This document shows, in pieces, positions 1-5,219 of a stretch of DNA of 5,219 nt. This stretch comes from Rhodospirillaceae bacterium (GTDB lineage Bacteria; Pseudomonadota; Alphaproteobacteria; Rhodospirillales; Magnetovibrionaceae), in assembly GCA_029881835.1 (NCBI GenBank), contig JAOULV010000119.1, positions 1 through 5,219 on the forward strand. Direction: 5' to 3'. The position numbers were made by a program, and so were the translations under genes. The notes below the pieces were generated by a model. It was not told where the DNA came from. It was given only the letters and a program-made list of their open reading frames with translations, and did not search any database. Numbering within the stretch: position 1 is the first letter of the stretch; each line of letters begins with the position of its first letter.

Positions 1-256
1 CCGCATCAAGGATATCGTCGACATCATCCACGCTTACTTCGTGAAAAAAATCCCCGCCGTGGATTTTAACGTTGGGGCCGTGACTGCAATAGCCCATGCA
101 AACAATGCGCTCTACCTCAACCCGCCCGCCGCCAGCTTCACCACGTTCGCGCGCGCGTTTATGCAGGGCACGAAAAACCGCGCGCGATTTTGGCCCGATG
201 CAGGCCTTGCCGCCTTTTTTGTTGATGCAAACGTAAACGCGTTTTTCTTTGGGCAT
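1..256 (-). CDS. Thioredoxin-like [2Fe-2S] ferredoxin, partial (3' end outside window)
   Basis: The minus strand from ATG at 256-254 stays open for 85 codons to the window edge, so the C-terminus is missing. The product begins MPKEKRVYVCINKKGGKAC and has four cysteines at residues 10, 19, 53 and 57, i.e. C-X8-C-X33-C-X3-C. This spacing, with the CMGYCSHGPNV context around the second pair, is the hallmark of thioredoxin-fold [2Fe-2S] ferredoxins (the (2Fe-2S) ferredoxin domain family, related to the NuoE subunit of complex I). Such proteins are small cytoplasmic electron carriers; the partner here is not known. An in-frame stop lies 11 codons upstream (TAG), and GTG or TTG codons between it and the ATG are alternative starts, but the ATG gives the usual short N-terminus. 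No strong ribosome binding site is seen. The gene follows pntB on the same strand after 94 bases, so co-transcription with the transhydrogenase is possible but not shown. The family call is firm; the physiological role is inference. Confidence 0.88.
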   Translation of the reverse strand, partial: MPKEKRVYVCINKKGGKACIGPKSRAVFRALHKRARERGEAGGGRVEVERIVCMGYCSHGPNVKIHGGDFFHEVSVDDVDDILDA

Positions 257-309
257 ATTTTCAATAGCGGCCAAACGGCCCCGCACCTAATGGCGCACTC
301 TTAAATACA

Positions 310-341
310 GCGCACAAAACTGTGCGCCGCGCGAACGCGCG
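310..341 (-). terminator. Two adjacent GC hairpins after pntB, possible weak terminator or processing site
   Basis: Between the pntB stop and the ferredoxin start there are two consecutive perfect stems. Bases 310-316 (GCGCACA) pair with 321-327 (TGTGCGC) around a 4-base loop. Bases 328-332 (CGCGC) pair with 337-341 (GCGCG) around another 4-base loop. Read on the minus strand, the sequence after the second-transcribed hairpin is TGTATTTAAG, which is T-rich but not a true U tract. They may be a leaky terminator, or stems that protect the 3' end of the pnt message and let some transcripts continue into the ferredoxin gene. The stems are seen; their function is inferred. Confidence 0.35.
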
Positions 342-350
342 CCCTTAAAA

Positions 351-1748
351 TTAGTGTCCCAACGCCTGAACGATGTGTTCGGTCATTTTCTTGGCGTCAT
401 CAAACAACATCATGGTGTTGTCGCGGAAGAACAGTTCGTTATCAACCCCTGCATAACCAGAAGCCATTGAACGCTTAATAAACAAAACGGTTCCGGCTTT
501 TTCCACATCCAAAATCGGCATGCCGTAAATCGGGCTCGCCTTGTCGGTTTTGGCCGCCGGGTTGGTAACGTCATTCGCGCCAATAACAAAGGCAACGTCG
601 GCGGTGGAAAATTCGTTGTTGATTTCTTCCAGTTCGAACACTTCGTCATAGGGCACGTTGGCTTCGGCCAAAAGCACGTTCATGTGCCCCGGCATACGAC
701 CGGCCACCGGGTGAATAGCGTATGAAACTTCGACCCCTTCTTCTTTTAACATATCCGCCATTTCACGCAGTGCGTGCTGGGCTTGCGCCACCGCCATGCC
801 GTAACCCGGAACAATAATGACTTTCGATGCGTTTTTCATGATAAACGCCGCATCTTCGGCCGAACCGGATTTTACCGAACGGTCCCCTACCGGGCCACCG
901 GCACCAGCGGTTGCCGCATCGCCGCCAAAGCCACCCAAAAGTACGTTAAAGATGGAACGGTTCATGCCTTTACACATGATGTACGAAAGAATTGCGCCCG
1001 ATGAGCCCACCAACGCGCCCGTTACAATCAACAACGGGTTGCCAAGGGTAAAGCCGATACCGGCCGCGGCCCAACCCGAATACGAGTTAAGCAGTGAAAC
1101 CACAACCGGCATGTCGGCCCCGCCGATGGGAATAATCATCAAAAAGCCGAGAATAAAAGCCAGTGCGGCCAAAGCGTAAAACACCTGATGGCTTTCGCTG
1201 GTGGCAAACATGAAAAACAAAACGGCCATTAAAATGCCAAGCCCGGCATTTAATTTGTGTTGCATCGGGAACGTGATGGGCGCGCCCGACATGATGCCTT
1301 GCAATTTGGCAAAAGCGATTAAAGAGCCTGAAAAAGTAACCGCACCGATGGCGGTACCCAAACCCATTTCCACCAATGATGCCGCCGGAATGGTGCCAAC
1401 CGCACCAAGACCATAAGCAGACGGGTTAAACAATGCGGCAGAAGCCACAAACACGGCGGCCAAGCCAACCAACGAATGGAAGGCCGCTACCAGTTGCGGC
1501 AGTGCAGTCATTTTAATTTTTAACGCAACCACGGTTCCGATTGAGCCACCGATTACAAGGCCAGCCAAAATTACCGGGTAACCAACCACATCGGGGTCAA
1601 CCAACGTGGTGATAATGGCAATGGCCATACCAATCATGCCGAACATGTTGCCGCGGCGTGCGGTTTCCGGGTGACTAAGCCCGCGTAAGGCCAGAATAAA
1701 AAGAACCGAAGCGATAAGGTACGCAAACGCGCTCATTGATGATGTCAT
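351..1748 (-). CDS. pntB: NAD(P) transhydrogenase subunit beta (membrane domain II plus NADP(H)-binding domain III)
   Basis: The 465-residue product closely matches the length of PntB (462 in E. coli). It is the inner-membrane subunit of proton-translocating transhydrogenase, which drives hydride transfer from NADH to NADP+ with the proton gradient. Residues 1-265 are mostly hydrophobic helices. His91 (AAFHSLVGLAA) matches the conserved channel histidine, and Asp212 and Asn221 in GGADMPVVVSLLNSYSGWAA match the conserved polar pair of E. coli. A Gly/Ala-rich linker (about 272-297) leads to domain III, with the NADP(H) motif GYGMAVAQAQ at 315-324, VAGRMPGHMNVLLAEANVPY at 348-367, GANDVTNPAA at 390-399 and KRSMASGYAGVDNELF at 425-440, which carries the Lys-Arg-Ser and Tyr residues that hold the 2'-phosphate. 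The start ATG at 1748 is preceded by an AGGG element that overlaps the pntAB stop; a second ATG four codons further in is possible. Only 12 bases separate it from pntAB, so they form one operon. All key residues are intact. Confidence 0.97.
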   Translation of the reverse strand: MTSSMSAFAYLIASVLFILALRGLSHPETARRGNMFGMIGMAIAIITTLVDPDVVGYPVILAGLVIGGSIGTVVALKIKMTALPQLVAAFHSLVGLAAVFVASAALFNPSAYGLGAVGTIPAASLVEMGLGTAIGAVTFSGSLIAFAKLQGIMSGAPITFPMQHKLNAGLGILMAVLFFMFATSESHQVFYALAALAFILGFLMIIPIGGADMPVVVSLLNSYSGWAAAGIGFTLGNPLLIVTGALVGSSGAILSYIMCKGMNRSIFNVLLGGFGGDAATAGAGGPVGDRSVKSGSAEDAAFIMKNASKVIIVPGYGMAVAQAQHALREMADMLKEEGVEVSYAIHPVAGRMPGHMNVLLAEANVPYDEVFELEEINNEFSTADVAFVIGANDVTNPAAKTDKASPIYGMPILDVEKAGTVLFIKRSMASGYAGVDNELFFRDNTMMLFDDAKKMTEHIVQALGH

Positions 1749-1760
1749 TTTCGCGTTTCC

Positions 1761-2168
1761 CTATTTCTGCTTTTTCTTGAACATTGAGAGCATTCGCTGG
1801 GTAACGATGAACCCACCGAAAATATTTACGCTGGCAAGTGTTACCGCGATAAAGCCCATAATTTTTGAAACGCTCATATCAGCCGGGCCGGCGGCGATAA
1901 GGGCACCGACAATAATTACCGATGAAATTGCGTTGGTGACCCCCATAAGCGGTGAATGCAGCGCCGGCGTTACCGACCAAACCACATAATAACCAACGAA
2001 ACACGCCAACACGAACACGGTAAACAAAAACACGAACGGTTCACCCGCCGCGCCACCGGTGGCGGCAAGCACGTCTGCGTTCATTGCCAGCTCGTTTGCT
2101 TGTTGGGCTAGGCTAGCCGCATCGCCCGCCAGTTCTTTGGACTGGTTTGCTAAATCTGCCGCGTTCAT
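1761..2168 (-). CDS. pntAB: NAD(P) transhydrogenase subunit alpha part 2 (PntAB, membrane helices of domain II)
   Basis: This 135-residue protein is the small membrane subunit of the three-subunit transhydrogenase; in E. coli the same segment is fused to the C-terminus of PntA. Three hydrophobic segments lie at about residues 45-65, 75-93 and 101-122. The loop and helix VTPALHSPLMGVTNAISSVI (66-85) and NIFGGFIVTQRML (115-127) are typical of the family, and the C-terminus is a basic tail (FKKKQK). The first 44 residues are a polar Ala/Leu/Gln-rich extension that would form an amphipathic helix, with Leu at 6, 13, 20, 27 and 34. Such a hydrophilic N-terminal extension is expected where domain I is a separate protein. 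The ATG lies one base after the pntAA stop (TGA T ATG) and is preceded by AGAAGGA at good spacing inside the end of pntAA, which points to coupled translation. Function is firm from both sequence and position between pntAA and pntB. Confidence 0.95.
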   Translation of the reverse strand: MNAADLANQSKELAGDAASLAQQANELAMNADVLAATGGAAGEPFVFLFTVFVLACFVGYYVVWSVTPALHSPLMGVTNAISSVIIVGALIAAGPADMSVSKIMGFIAVTLASVNIFGGFIVTQRMLSMFKKKQK

Positions 2169-2169
2169 A

Positions 2170-3336
2170 TCAGGAATCCTTCTCTATGTTCTTTGTATTT
2201 TTTTGTTCTGTAAGCATTGGATGAACAATTTTTCCGTCACGGGTCACGCAGGTACCAGATACGGTTTCGTCTTCAAAATCAAAATTGATTGTTTTGTTTT
2301 CCTCATCAACATGGGGCTTGATGAAATTAAACAGGTTTTTGGCAAAAAGCTGGCTGGCATCGCGGGCCAGACGACCGGGCACATTTTCATGACCGACAAT
2401 TTTTACACCATTGGCGGTTTCAACCACTTGGCCCAGTTTCGCGCCCTCGACGTTGCCGCCGGCTTCAACCGCAAGGTCAATTATCACCGAACCGCTACGC
2501 ATGCTTGCCACCATTTCCTTAGTGACCAATACCGGGGCCGCGCGCCCGGGGATAAGTGCGGTGGTAATTACCACGTCTTGTTTTTTAATGTGTTCGGCAA
2601 CCACCACTTTTTGTTTTTCAAAATATTCGGGCGGCATTTGTTTGGCATAACCGCCTTCGGTTTCGGCTTCTTTTTCCATTTCGGCGTCAACCGTCAGGAA
2701 TTTCCCGCCCAAACTTTCAACCTGTTCGCGGGTGGCGGGGCGAACGTCGGTGGCGGTAACCACCGCGCCTAAACGTTTGGCCGTGGCAATCGCCTGCAAG
2801 CCCGCAACCCCAACACCCATGATAAATACCTTGGCAGGTGCAATTGTGCCAGCCGCGGTCATCATCATCGGCATGACCGAGCCGTATTGCCCTGCCGCAT
2901 CCAGCACCGCTTTGTAACCCGCCAGGTTCGATTGGCTGGAAAGTATATCCATGCTTTGCGCGCGCGAAATACGCGGCATTAATTCCATCGCAAAGGTGGT
3001 TAGTCCTGCCTTGGCATAGATGTCGGCATCTTTTTTATTAGAAAGTATCGCAAGATGGGCAATAACAACCGCGCCTTTTTTCATTTTTTTAACTTCGTCT
3101 TCGCTGGGCGCAGCGATTTTCAAAACCATGTCAGCCGATTTAAGTGCGCTTTCGGCGTCTTTGGCTATGGTCGCACCGGCTGATTTAAAATCATCATCGG
3201 TTATTGAGGCCCCGGCACCGGCGTTTGTTTCGACGATTACGTCAAAACCAAGACCTGTTAGTTTTTTTACAACTTCGGGTGATGCGCTAACGCGTGTTTC
3301 GCCAGCTCGGCTTTCCTTGGGGATGGCAATTTTCAT
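2170..3336 (-). CDS. pntAA: NAD(P) transhydrogenase subunit alpha part 1 (PntAA, soluble NAD(H)-binding domain I)
   Basis: From ATG at 3336 the product is 388 residues and begins MKIAIPKESRAGETRVSASP, the standard N-terminus of this subunit (384 residues in R. rubrum). It is the cytoplasmic, peripheral domain that binds NAD(H) and passes hydride to NADP+ on PntB. Arg122, Gln127 and Asp130 in PRISRAQSMDILSSQSNLAG correspond to the catalytic Arg127, Gln132 and Asp135 of R. rubrum, shifted by 5 because a loop near residue 78 is shorter. The Rossmann motif GVGVAGL lies at 174-180, the ribose-binding Asp at 197 (TATDVRP), and the mobile-loop Tyr at 230 (GGYAKQM). The segment SVIIDLAVEAGGN (283-295) and the C-terminal DETVSGTCVTRDGKIVHP (356-373) are also conserved. 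The frame is open back to a GTG at 3417, which would add 27 non-conserved residues. I reject that start because it breaks the family N-terminus and lies upstream of the transcription start predicted here. First gene of the pnt operon. Confidence 0.96.
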   Translation of the reverse strand: MKIAIPKESRAGETRVSASPEVVKKLTGLGFDVIVETNAGAGASITDDDFKSAGATIAKDAESALKSADMVLKIAAPSEDEVKKMKKGAVVIAHLAILSNKKDADIYAKAGLTTFAMELMPRISRAQSMDILSSQSNLAGYKAVLDAAGQYGSVMPMMMTAAGTIAPAKVFIMGVGVAGLQAIATAKRLGAVVTATDVRPATREQVESLGGKFLTVDAEMEKEAETEGGYAKQMPPEYFEKQKVVVAEHIKKQDVVITTALIPGRAAPVLVTKEMVASMRSGSVIIDLAVEAGGNVEGAKLGQVVETANGVKIVGHENVPGRLARDASQLFAKNLFNFIKPHVDEENKTINFDFEDETVSGTCVTRDGKIVHPMLTEQKNTKNIEKDS

Positions 3337-3419
3337 TTTTACGGATGCTTCTTTCTTGCTTGCTTTGATATTTTCTTCTAGATGGCATATGGGTGCCTTG
3401 GGCTTTATTTCCGGCACTT

Positions 3420-3448
3420 TTTATGCCCCCATCGGGGGTGATTAACAA
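3420..3448 (-). promoter_or_regulatory. Candidate pnt operon promoter with GC palindrome in the spacer
   Basis: Read on the minus strand, TTGTTA (3448-3443) and CATAAA (3425-3420) are separated by exactly 17 bases and match sigma-70 type -35 and -10 hexamers at 4 of 6 positions each. The expected start point is near 3413, giving a leader of roughly 77 bases before the pntAA ATG. The spacer is largely filled by a perfect palindrome, CCCCC ATC GGGGG (3426-3438 on the plus strand), which could be bound by a regulator or shape promoter geometry. This is a consensus reading by eye with modest matches, so the assignment is tentative. Confidence 0.35.
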
Positions 3449-3454
3449 GCCCCC
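3426..3454. repeat. Overlapping alternative inverted repeats of C5/G5 upstream of pntAA
   Basis: A run CCCCC at 3426-3430 is complementary to GGGGG at 3434-3438 across a 3-base loop. The same GGGGG run can instead pair with a second CCCCC at 3450-3454 across an 11-base loop. The two pairings are mutually exclusive. If the promoter proposed at 3420-3448 is right, this stretch is upstream of the message and acts, if at all, as DNA; if transcription starts further upstream it would form competing RNA stems in the pnt leader. Confidence 0.5.
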
Positions 3455-3567
3455 AAGAATTGGAATTTTTATGCCATTTGTTTAATTTCAGCACTTATGC
3501 GCTAATTTATGACGTTGCCCGCCCTTTGCAACCGCCAAACGGCAGAAAATTGCCAATATTTACGTTT

Positions 3568-3598
3568 TTGTTTCATTGCGCCCGGATTGTTTTATTAT
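3568..3598 (+). promoter_or_regulatory. Candidate promoter for the DUF3108 gene, possibly giving a leaderless message
   Basis: TATTAT at 3593-3598 matches the -10 consensus at 5 of 6 positions and lies so that transcription would begin at about 3605, the first base of the ATG. The -35 side is weak: TTGTTT at 3568-3573 with a long 19-base spacer. The absence of a Shine-Dalgarno sequence before the ATG fits a leaderless message, a class known in alphaproteobacteria such as Caulobacter. An alternative is TTGCCA at 3550-3555 with only a poor -10 near 3572. Tentative. Confidence 0.3.
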
Positions 3599-3603
3599 CC
3601 GGG
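3581..3603. repeat. Perfect 7-bp inverted repeat abutting the DUF3108 start codon
   Basis: CCCGGAT (3581-3587) and ATCCGGG (3597-3603) are perfect inverted copies around a 9-base A/T-rich centre, ending one base before the ATG at 3605. Its right half overlaps the position where a ribosome binding site would be, and its centre overlaps the candidate -10 hexamer. It could be an operator for a dimeric repressor or, if transcribed, a stem that masks the start codon. The repeat is seen directly; its role is inferred. Confidence 0.5.
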
Positions 3604-3604
3604 A

Positions 3605-4603
3605 ATGAGCAAACACATCGCCAAACCCCCCGCAGGTCAGCGCAATGGCCGCATTCGCCCCTTAATGCTGTTTCTGGGCGCGCTGTTGCTGGCGTGGCCC
3701 CACGGGGTGGCCCTGTCGGATGAAATGGCCAGCAAGGCCAATAACGCCAGCAGTGCCAGACACCTTTTATATGAAGCGTACTGGGGTGGCCTGCACGTGG
3801 CCGATTTTAGCCTTTCCATGGAAAAAAAAGACGGCAGTTTTGGCAATTTTTTCAAACTTGAAACCAGAGGCCTTACCAAATTTCTTTCCAACATATCGGT
3901 GGTGGCCGAAAGCCGGGGCAAGGTCATGACCGGGCCCAATGGGCAAAACGGAACAAATGATAATATTGGCATAACCGGAAGCGGAAATGGCGCCGCCGCC
4001 AGCGCGGTGGGTGATTTATATTTGCCGTCTAAATACCGAACGGATTATTCCAATGTCAGACATTTTCGTTGGGTCGAAATTTTATTTCCCTACGACAGCG
4101 AAGAAACCATAGACCAGCCCGCCCAGGCGATGACCGGAACAAGGCCATTGCCCGATAAGCCGGAAAAATGGAAACCCGAAGACGAAGGCCCGGAAAAACT
4201 GGACAAGGTAAAAGACGAAATGCTGTTTGGCGTGGTTGATCCGTTGACCGCGCTGGTGCAATCGCTTTCGGGTGTTGCGCTTCATTTAAAAGGCGGGCCT
4301 AATCATTTTTCCATAAAAAGCTTTGACGGCAGAAGACGGTTTGATTTTGACGTTGATTACCTGGGGGTGGCAAGCCGTGTGGTTAACAAGGTCTCACACG
4401 AAACCTATCACATTCGTGTAACCCCGCGCCCGGTTGCAGGGTTTAAAGAAAAACATAAAATATTTTGGGAGCAATCGGTTTTTGATTTTTTTCTTGCCCG
4501 TGATGGCAGCTTCGCGCCAATCCAGATTGTTCCGGTTAAACACGGCCCGGTGCTTAGCCTAAAAAGCGTTTGTAATTCACCGTGCAAGATACCGGCTGAA
4601 TAA
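3605..4603 (+). CDS. Exported DUF3108-family protein of unknown function
   Basis: The 332-residue product starts MSKHIAKPPAGQRNGRIRP, a basic n-region, followed by a hydrophobic core (LMLFLGALLLAW, about 20-31) and a short polar c-region ending GVALSDE, so it looks like a Sec signal peptide with cleavage near residue 36-38. The mature part resembles DUF3108 proteins: YEAYWGGLHVADFSLSM (about 56-72), the signature GVVDPLTALVQ (209-219) and FDGRRRFDFDV (240-250). Two low-complexity inserts interrupt it: a Gly/Asn/Ala-rich stretch (about 109-138) and a Pro/Lys/Glu/Asp-rich stretch (about 167-204). The only two cysteines are near the C-terminus as C-X3-C (323, 327). The frame is open back to ATG 3509, but those 32 extra residues would bury the signal peptide, so I start at 3605. 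No Shine-Dalgarno sequence is visible. It is divergent from pnt and probably unrelated to it. The location is likely periplasm; the biochemical role of the family is unknown. DUF3108 was assigned from recalled motifs, not a search. Confidence 0.8.
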   Translation: MSKHIAKPPAGQRNGRIRPLMLFLGALLLAWPHGVALSDEMASKANNASSARHLLYEAYWGGLHVADFSLSMEKKDGSFGNFFKLETRGLTKFLSNISVVAESRGKVMTGPNGQNGTNDNIGITGSGNGAAASAVGDLYLPSKYRTDYSNVRHFRWVEILFPYDSEETIDQPAQAMTGTRPLPDKPEKWKPEDEGPEKLDKVKDEMLFGVVDPLTALVQSLSGVALHLKGGPNHFSIKSFDGRRRFDFDVDYLGVASRVVNKVSHETYHIRVTPRPVAGFKEKHKIFWEQSVFDFFLARDGSFAPIQIVPVKHGPVLSLKSVCNSPCKIPAE

Positions 4604-4626
4604 TATTTAGAAATTAAGCAGGAAAA

Positions 4627-5219
4627 TTACATCTTATCGAGCTCGGCCTGGCGTTTTTGCCATGCCGCTTTGTAAGTTTTAAATTCTTCACGAATTGCAT
4701 CAATTTTGCCGGCGGTACCACCGCCAAACATGAAGTCCAGCTTGACCATTTCATCGTCATCCCACATTACCTTGAACAGTTCGGAAAACAGGGCATTAAA
4801 CAAAAGCTGGAAATGCTGGTCTTCGAACAAGAAACCGGTTTTGGGTTCGGTCACATTGTTGACAATGGAAATGAAATTTTTTCTAGCCCAGTTAAAGTCT
4901 TCGAATTTTAGCAATATGCGTATCAAAATATTATAGGCGAAACGTTTATGCCGGTCGTTTTCGCCAATTTCACGCCAGATAAGATCATCGTCATCGGTAT
5001 CAAACCATGAAAGAAGCTCGCCCGCTTCGGCGTTAAGTTCTTCGTACAAAACTTCGCCCAGCAGTTTTTCCAGATAATTATCAAAACCCATGACAACTTC
5101 ACGCGGCAAAATTGAAGTTCCGCTTTTGCTGGCAAACAGGTGCGAAAAACGCCCGGCGATTAGACGAAGCAAAAATTTTGTACGGTTGCCTGATTCTTTT
5201 TTTGGCGCAGCCTTGCTGG
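4627..5219 (-). CDS. Unrecognised acidic, helix-rich cytoplasmic protein, partial (5' end outside window)
   Basis: The frame is open from the right edge to TAA at 4629-4627. Within the window 197 codons can be read, beginning SKAAPKKESGNRTKFLLRLI, so the true start probably lies beyond position 5219. Internal starts are possible: TTG at 5172 or ATG at 5091 (MGFDNYLEKLL), neither with a good ribosome binding site. I do not recognise a family. A basic, partly hydrophobic N-terminal segment is followed by an acidic, Leu/Phe/Trp-rich body with an Asp cluster (SWFDTDDDDLIWREIGE), a helical stretch (KRFAYNILIRILLKFEDFNWARKNF), another acidic patch (VMWDDDEMVKLDFMFGGG) and a charged C-terminal helix (IREEFKTYKAAWQKRQAELDKM). 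No transmembrane helix, nucleotide-binding loop or cysteine-rich motif is evident. Codon use resembles the neighbours, so nothing suggests transfer. It converges on the DUF3108 gene with a 23-base gap. That it is a real gene is likely; no function can be offered. Confidence 0.75.
   Translation of the reverse strand, partial: SKAAPKKESGNRTKFLLRLIAGRFSHLFASKSGTSILPREVVMGFDNYLEKLLGEVLYEELNAEAGELLSWFDTDDDDLIWREIGENDRHKRFAYNILIRILLKFEDFNWARKNFISIVNNVTEPKTGFLFEDQHFQLLFNALFSELFKVMWDDDEMVKLDFMFGGGTAGKIDAIREEFKTYKAAWQKRQAELDKM

Noticed and set aside
41..304. An 87-codon open frame on the plus strand at the left edge
   Set aside because: It is the reverse reading of the ferredoxin gene, whose four-cysteine motif on the minus strand is unmistakable.
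2059..2772. A 237-codon open frame on the plus strand opposite pntAB/pntAA
   Set aside because: It lies entirely antisense to well-conserved transhydrogenase genes, is Phe/His/Gly-rich as expected from reverse reading of biased codons, and shows no family features.
3337..3417. A GTG start at 3417 extending PntAA by 27 residues
   Set aside because: The family N-terminus (MKIAIPKE) begins exactly at the ATG at 3336; the extension is Lys-rich and non-conserved, and the likely transcription start lies downstream of the GTG.
3509..3604. An upstream ATG at 3509 in frame with the DUF3108 gene
   Set aside because: It would place 32 unrelated residues in front of a well-formed signal peptide, and no ribosome binding site precedes it.
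4604..4626. A bidirectional terminator in the gap between the convergent genes
   Set aside because: The 23-base gap is A/T-rich but contains no inverted repeat able to form a stem, so no terminator is called.

Overview
The window reads as ordinary chromosome of an alphaproteobacterium, most likely a Rhodospirillales-type or related lineage. The main reason is the three-gene proton-translocating transhydrogenase (separate PntAA, PntAB and PntB, as in Rhodospirillum rubrum) in place of the two-subunit PntA/PntB of enteric bacteria. The exact genus cannot be told from the sequence. Base composition is moderate, with many A/T runs in otherwise GC-preferring codons. I see no mobile element, tRNA, rRNA, CRISPR array or phage gene.

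Layout: positions 1-3336 hold a minus-strand cluster that reads right to left: pntAA (3336-2170), pntAB (2168-1761), pntB (1748-351), then after a 94-base gap with two GC-rich hairpins the start of a small thioredoxin-like [2Fe-2S] ferredoxin (256 to beyond position 1). The first three genes are separated by only 1 and 12 bases and surely form one operon; the ferredoxin may be read through from it. Positions 3337-3604 are a divergent intergenic region with a candidate pnt promoter (palindrome in its spacer) and a candidate promoter plus inverted repeat in front of the next gene. Positions 3605-4603 (+) encode an exported DUF3108-type protein. Positions 4627-5219 (-) hold the 3' part of a gene I do not recognise, convergent with the DUF3108 gene and only 23 bases from it.

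Function: PntAA (soluble NAD(H) domain), PntAB and PntB (membrane domain plus the NADP(H) domain) form one inner-membrane enzyme that uses the proton gradient to drive hydride transfer from NADH to NADP+, supplying NADPH. All the catalytic and ligand residues I could check are present. The downstream ferredoxin is a second redox protein whose partner is unknown. The DUF3108 protein is probably periplasmic and appears unrelated to the transhydrogenase.

I looked for an undescribed system and did not find a convincing one. The points most worth a second look are the possibly leaderless, palindrome-covered start of the DUF3108 gene, the GC palindrome inside the putative pnt promoter, and the unrecognised acidic protein at the right edge.
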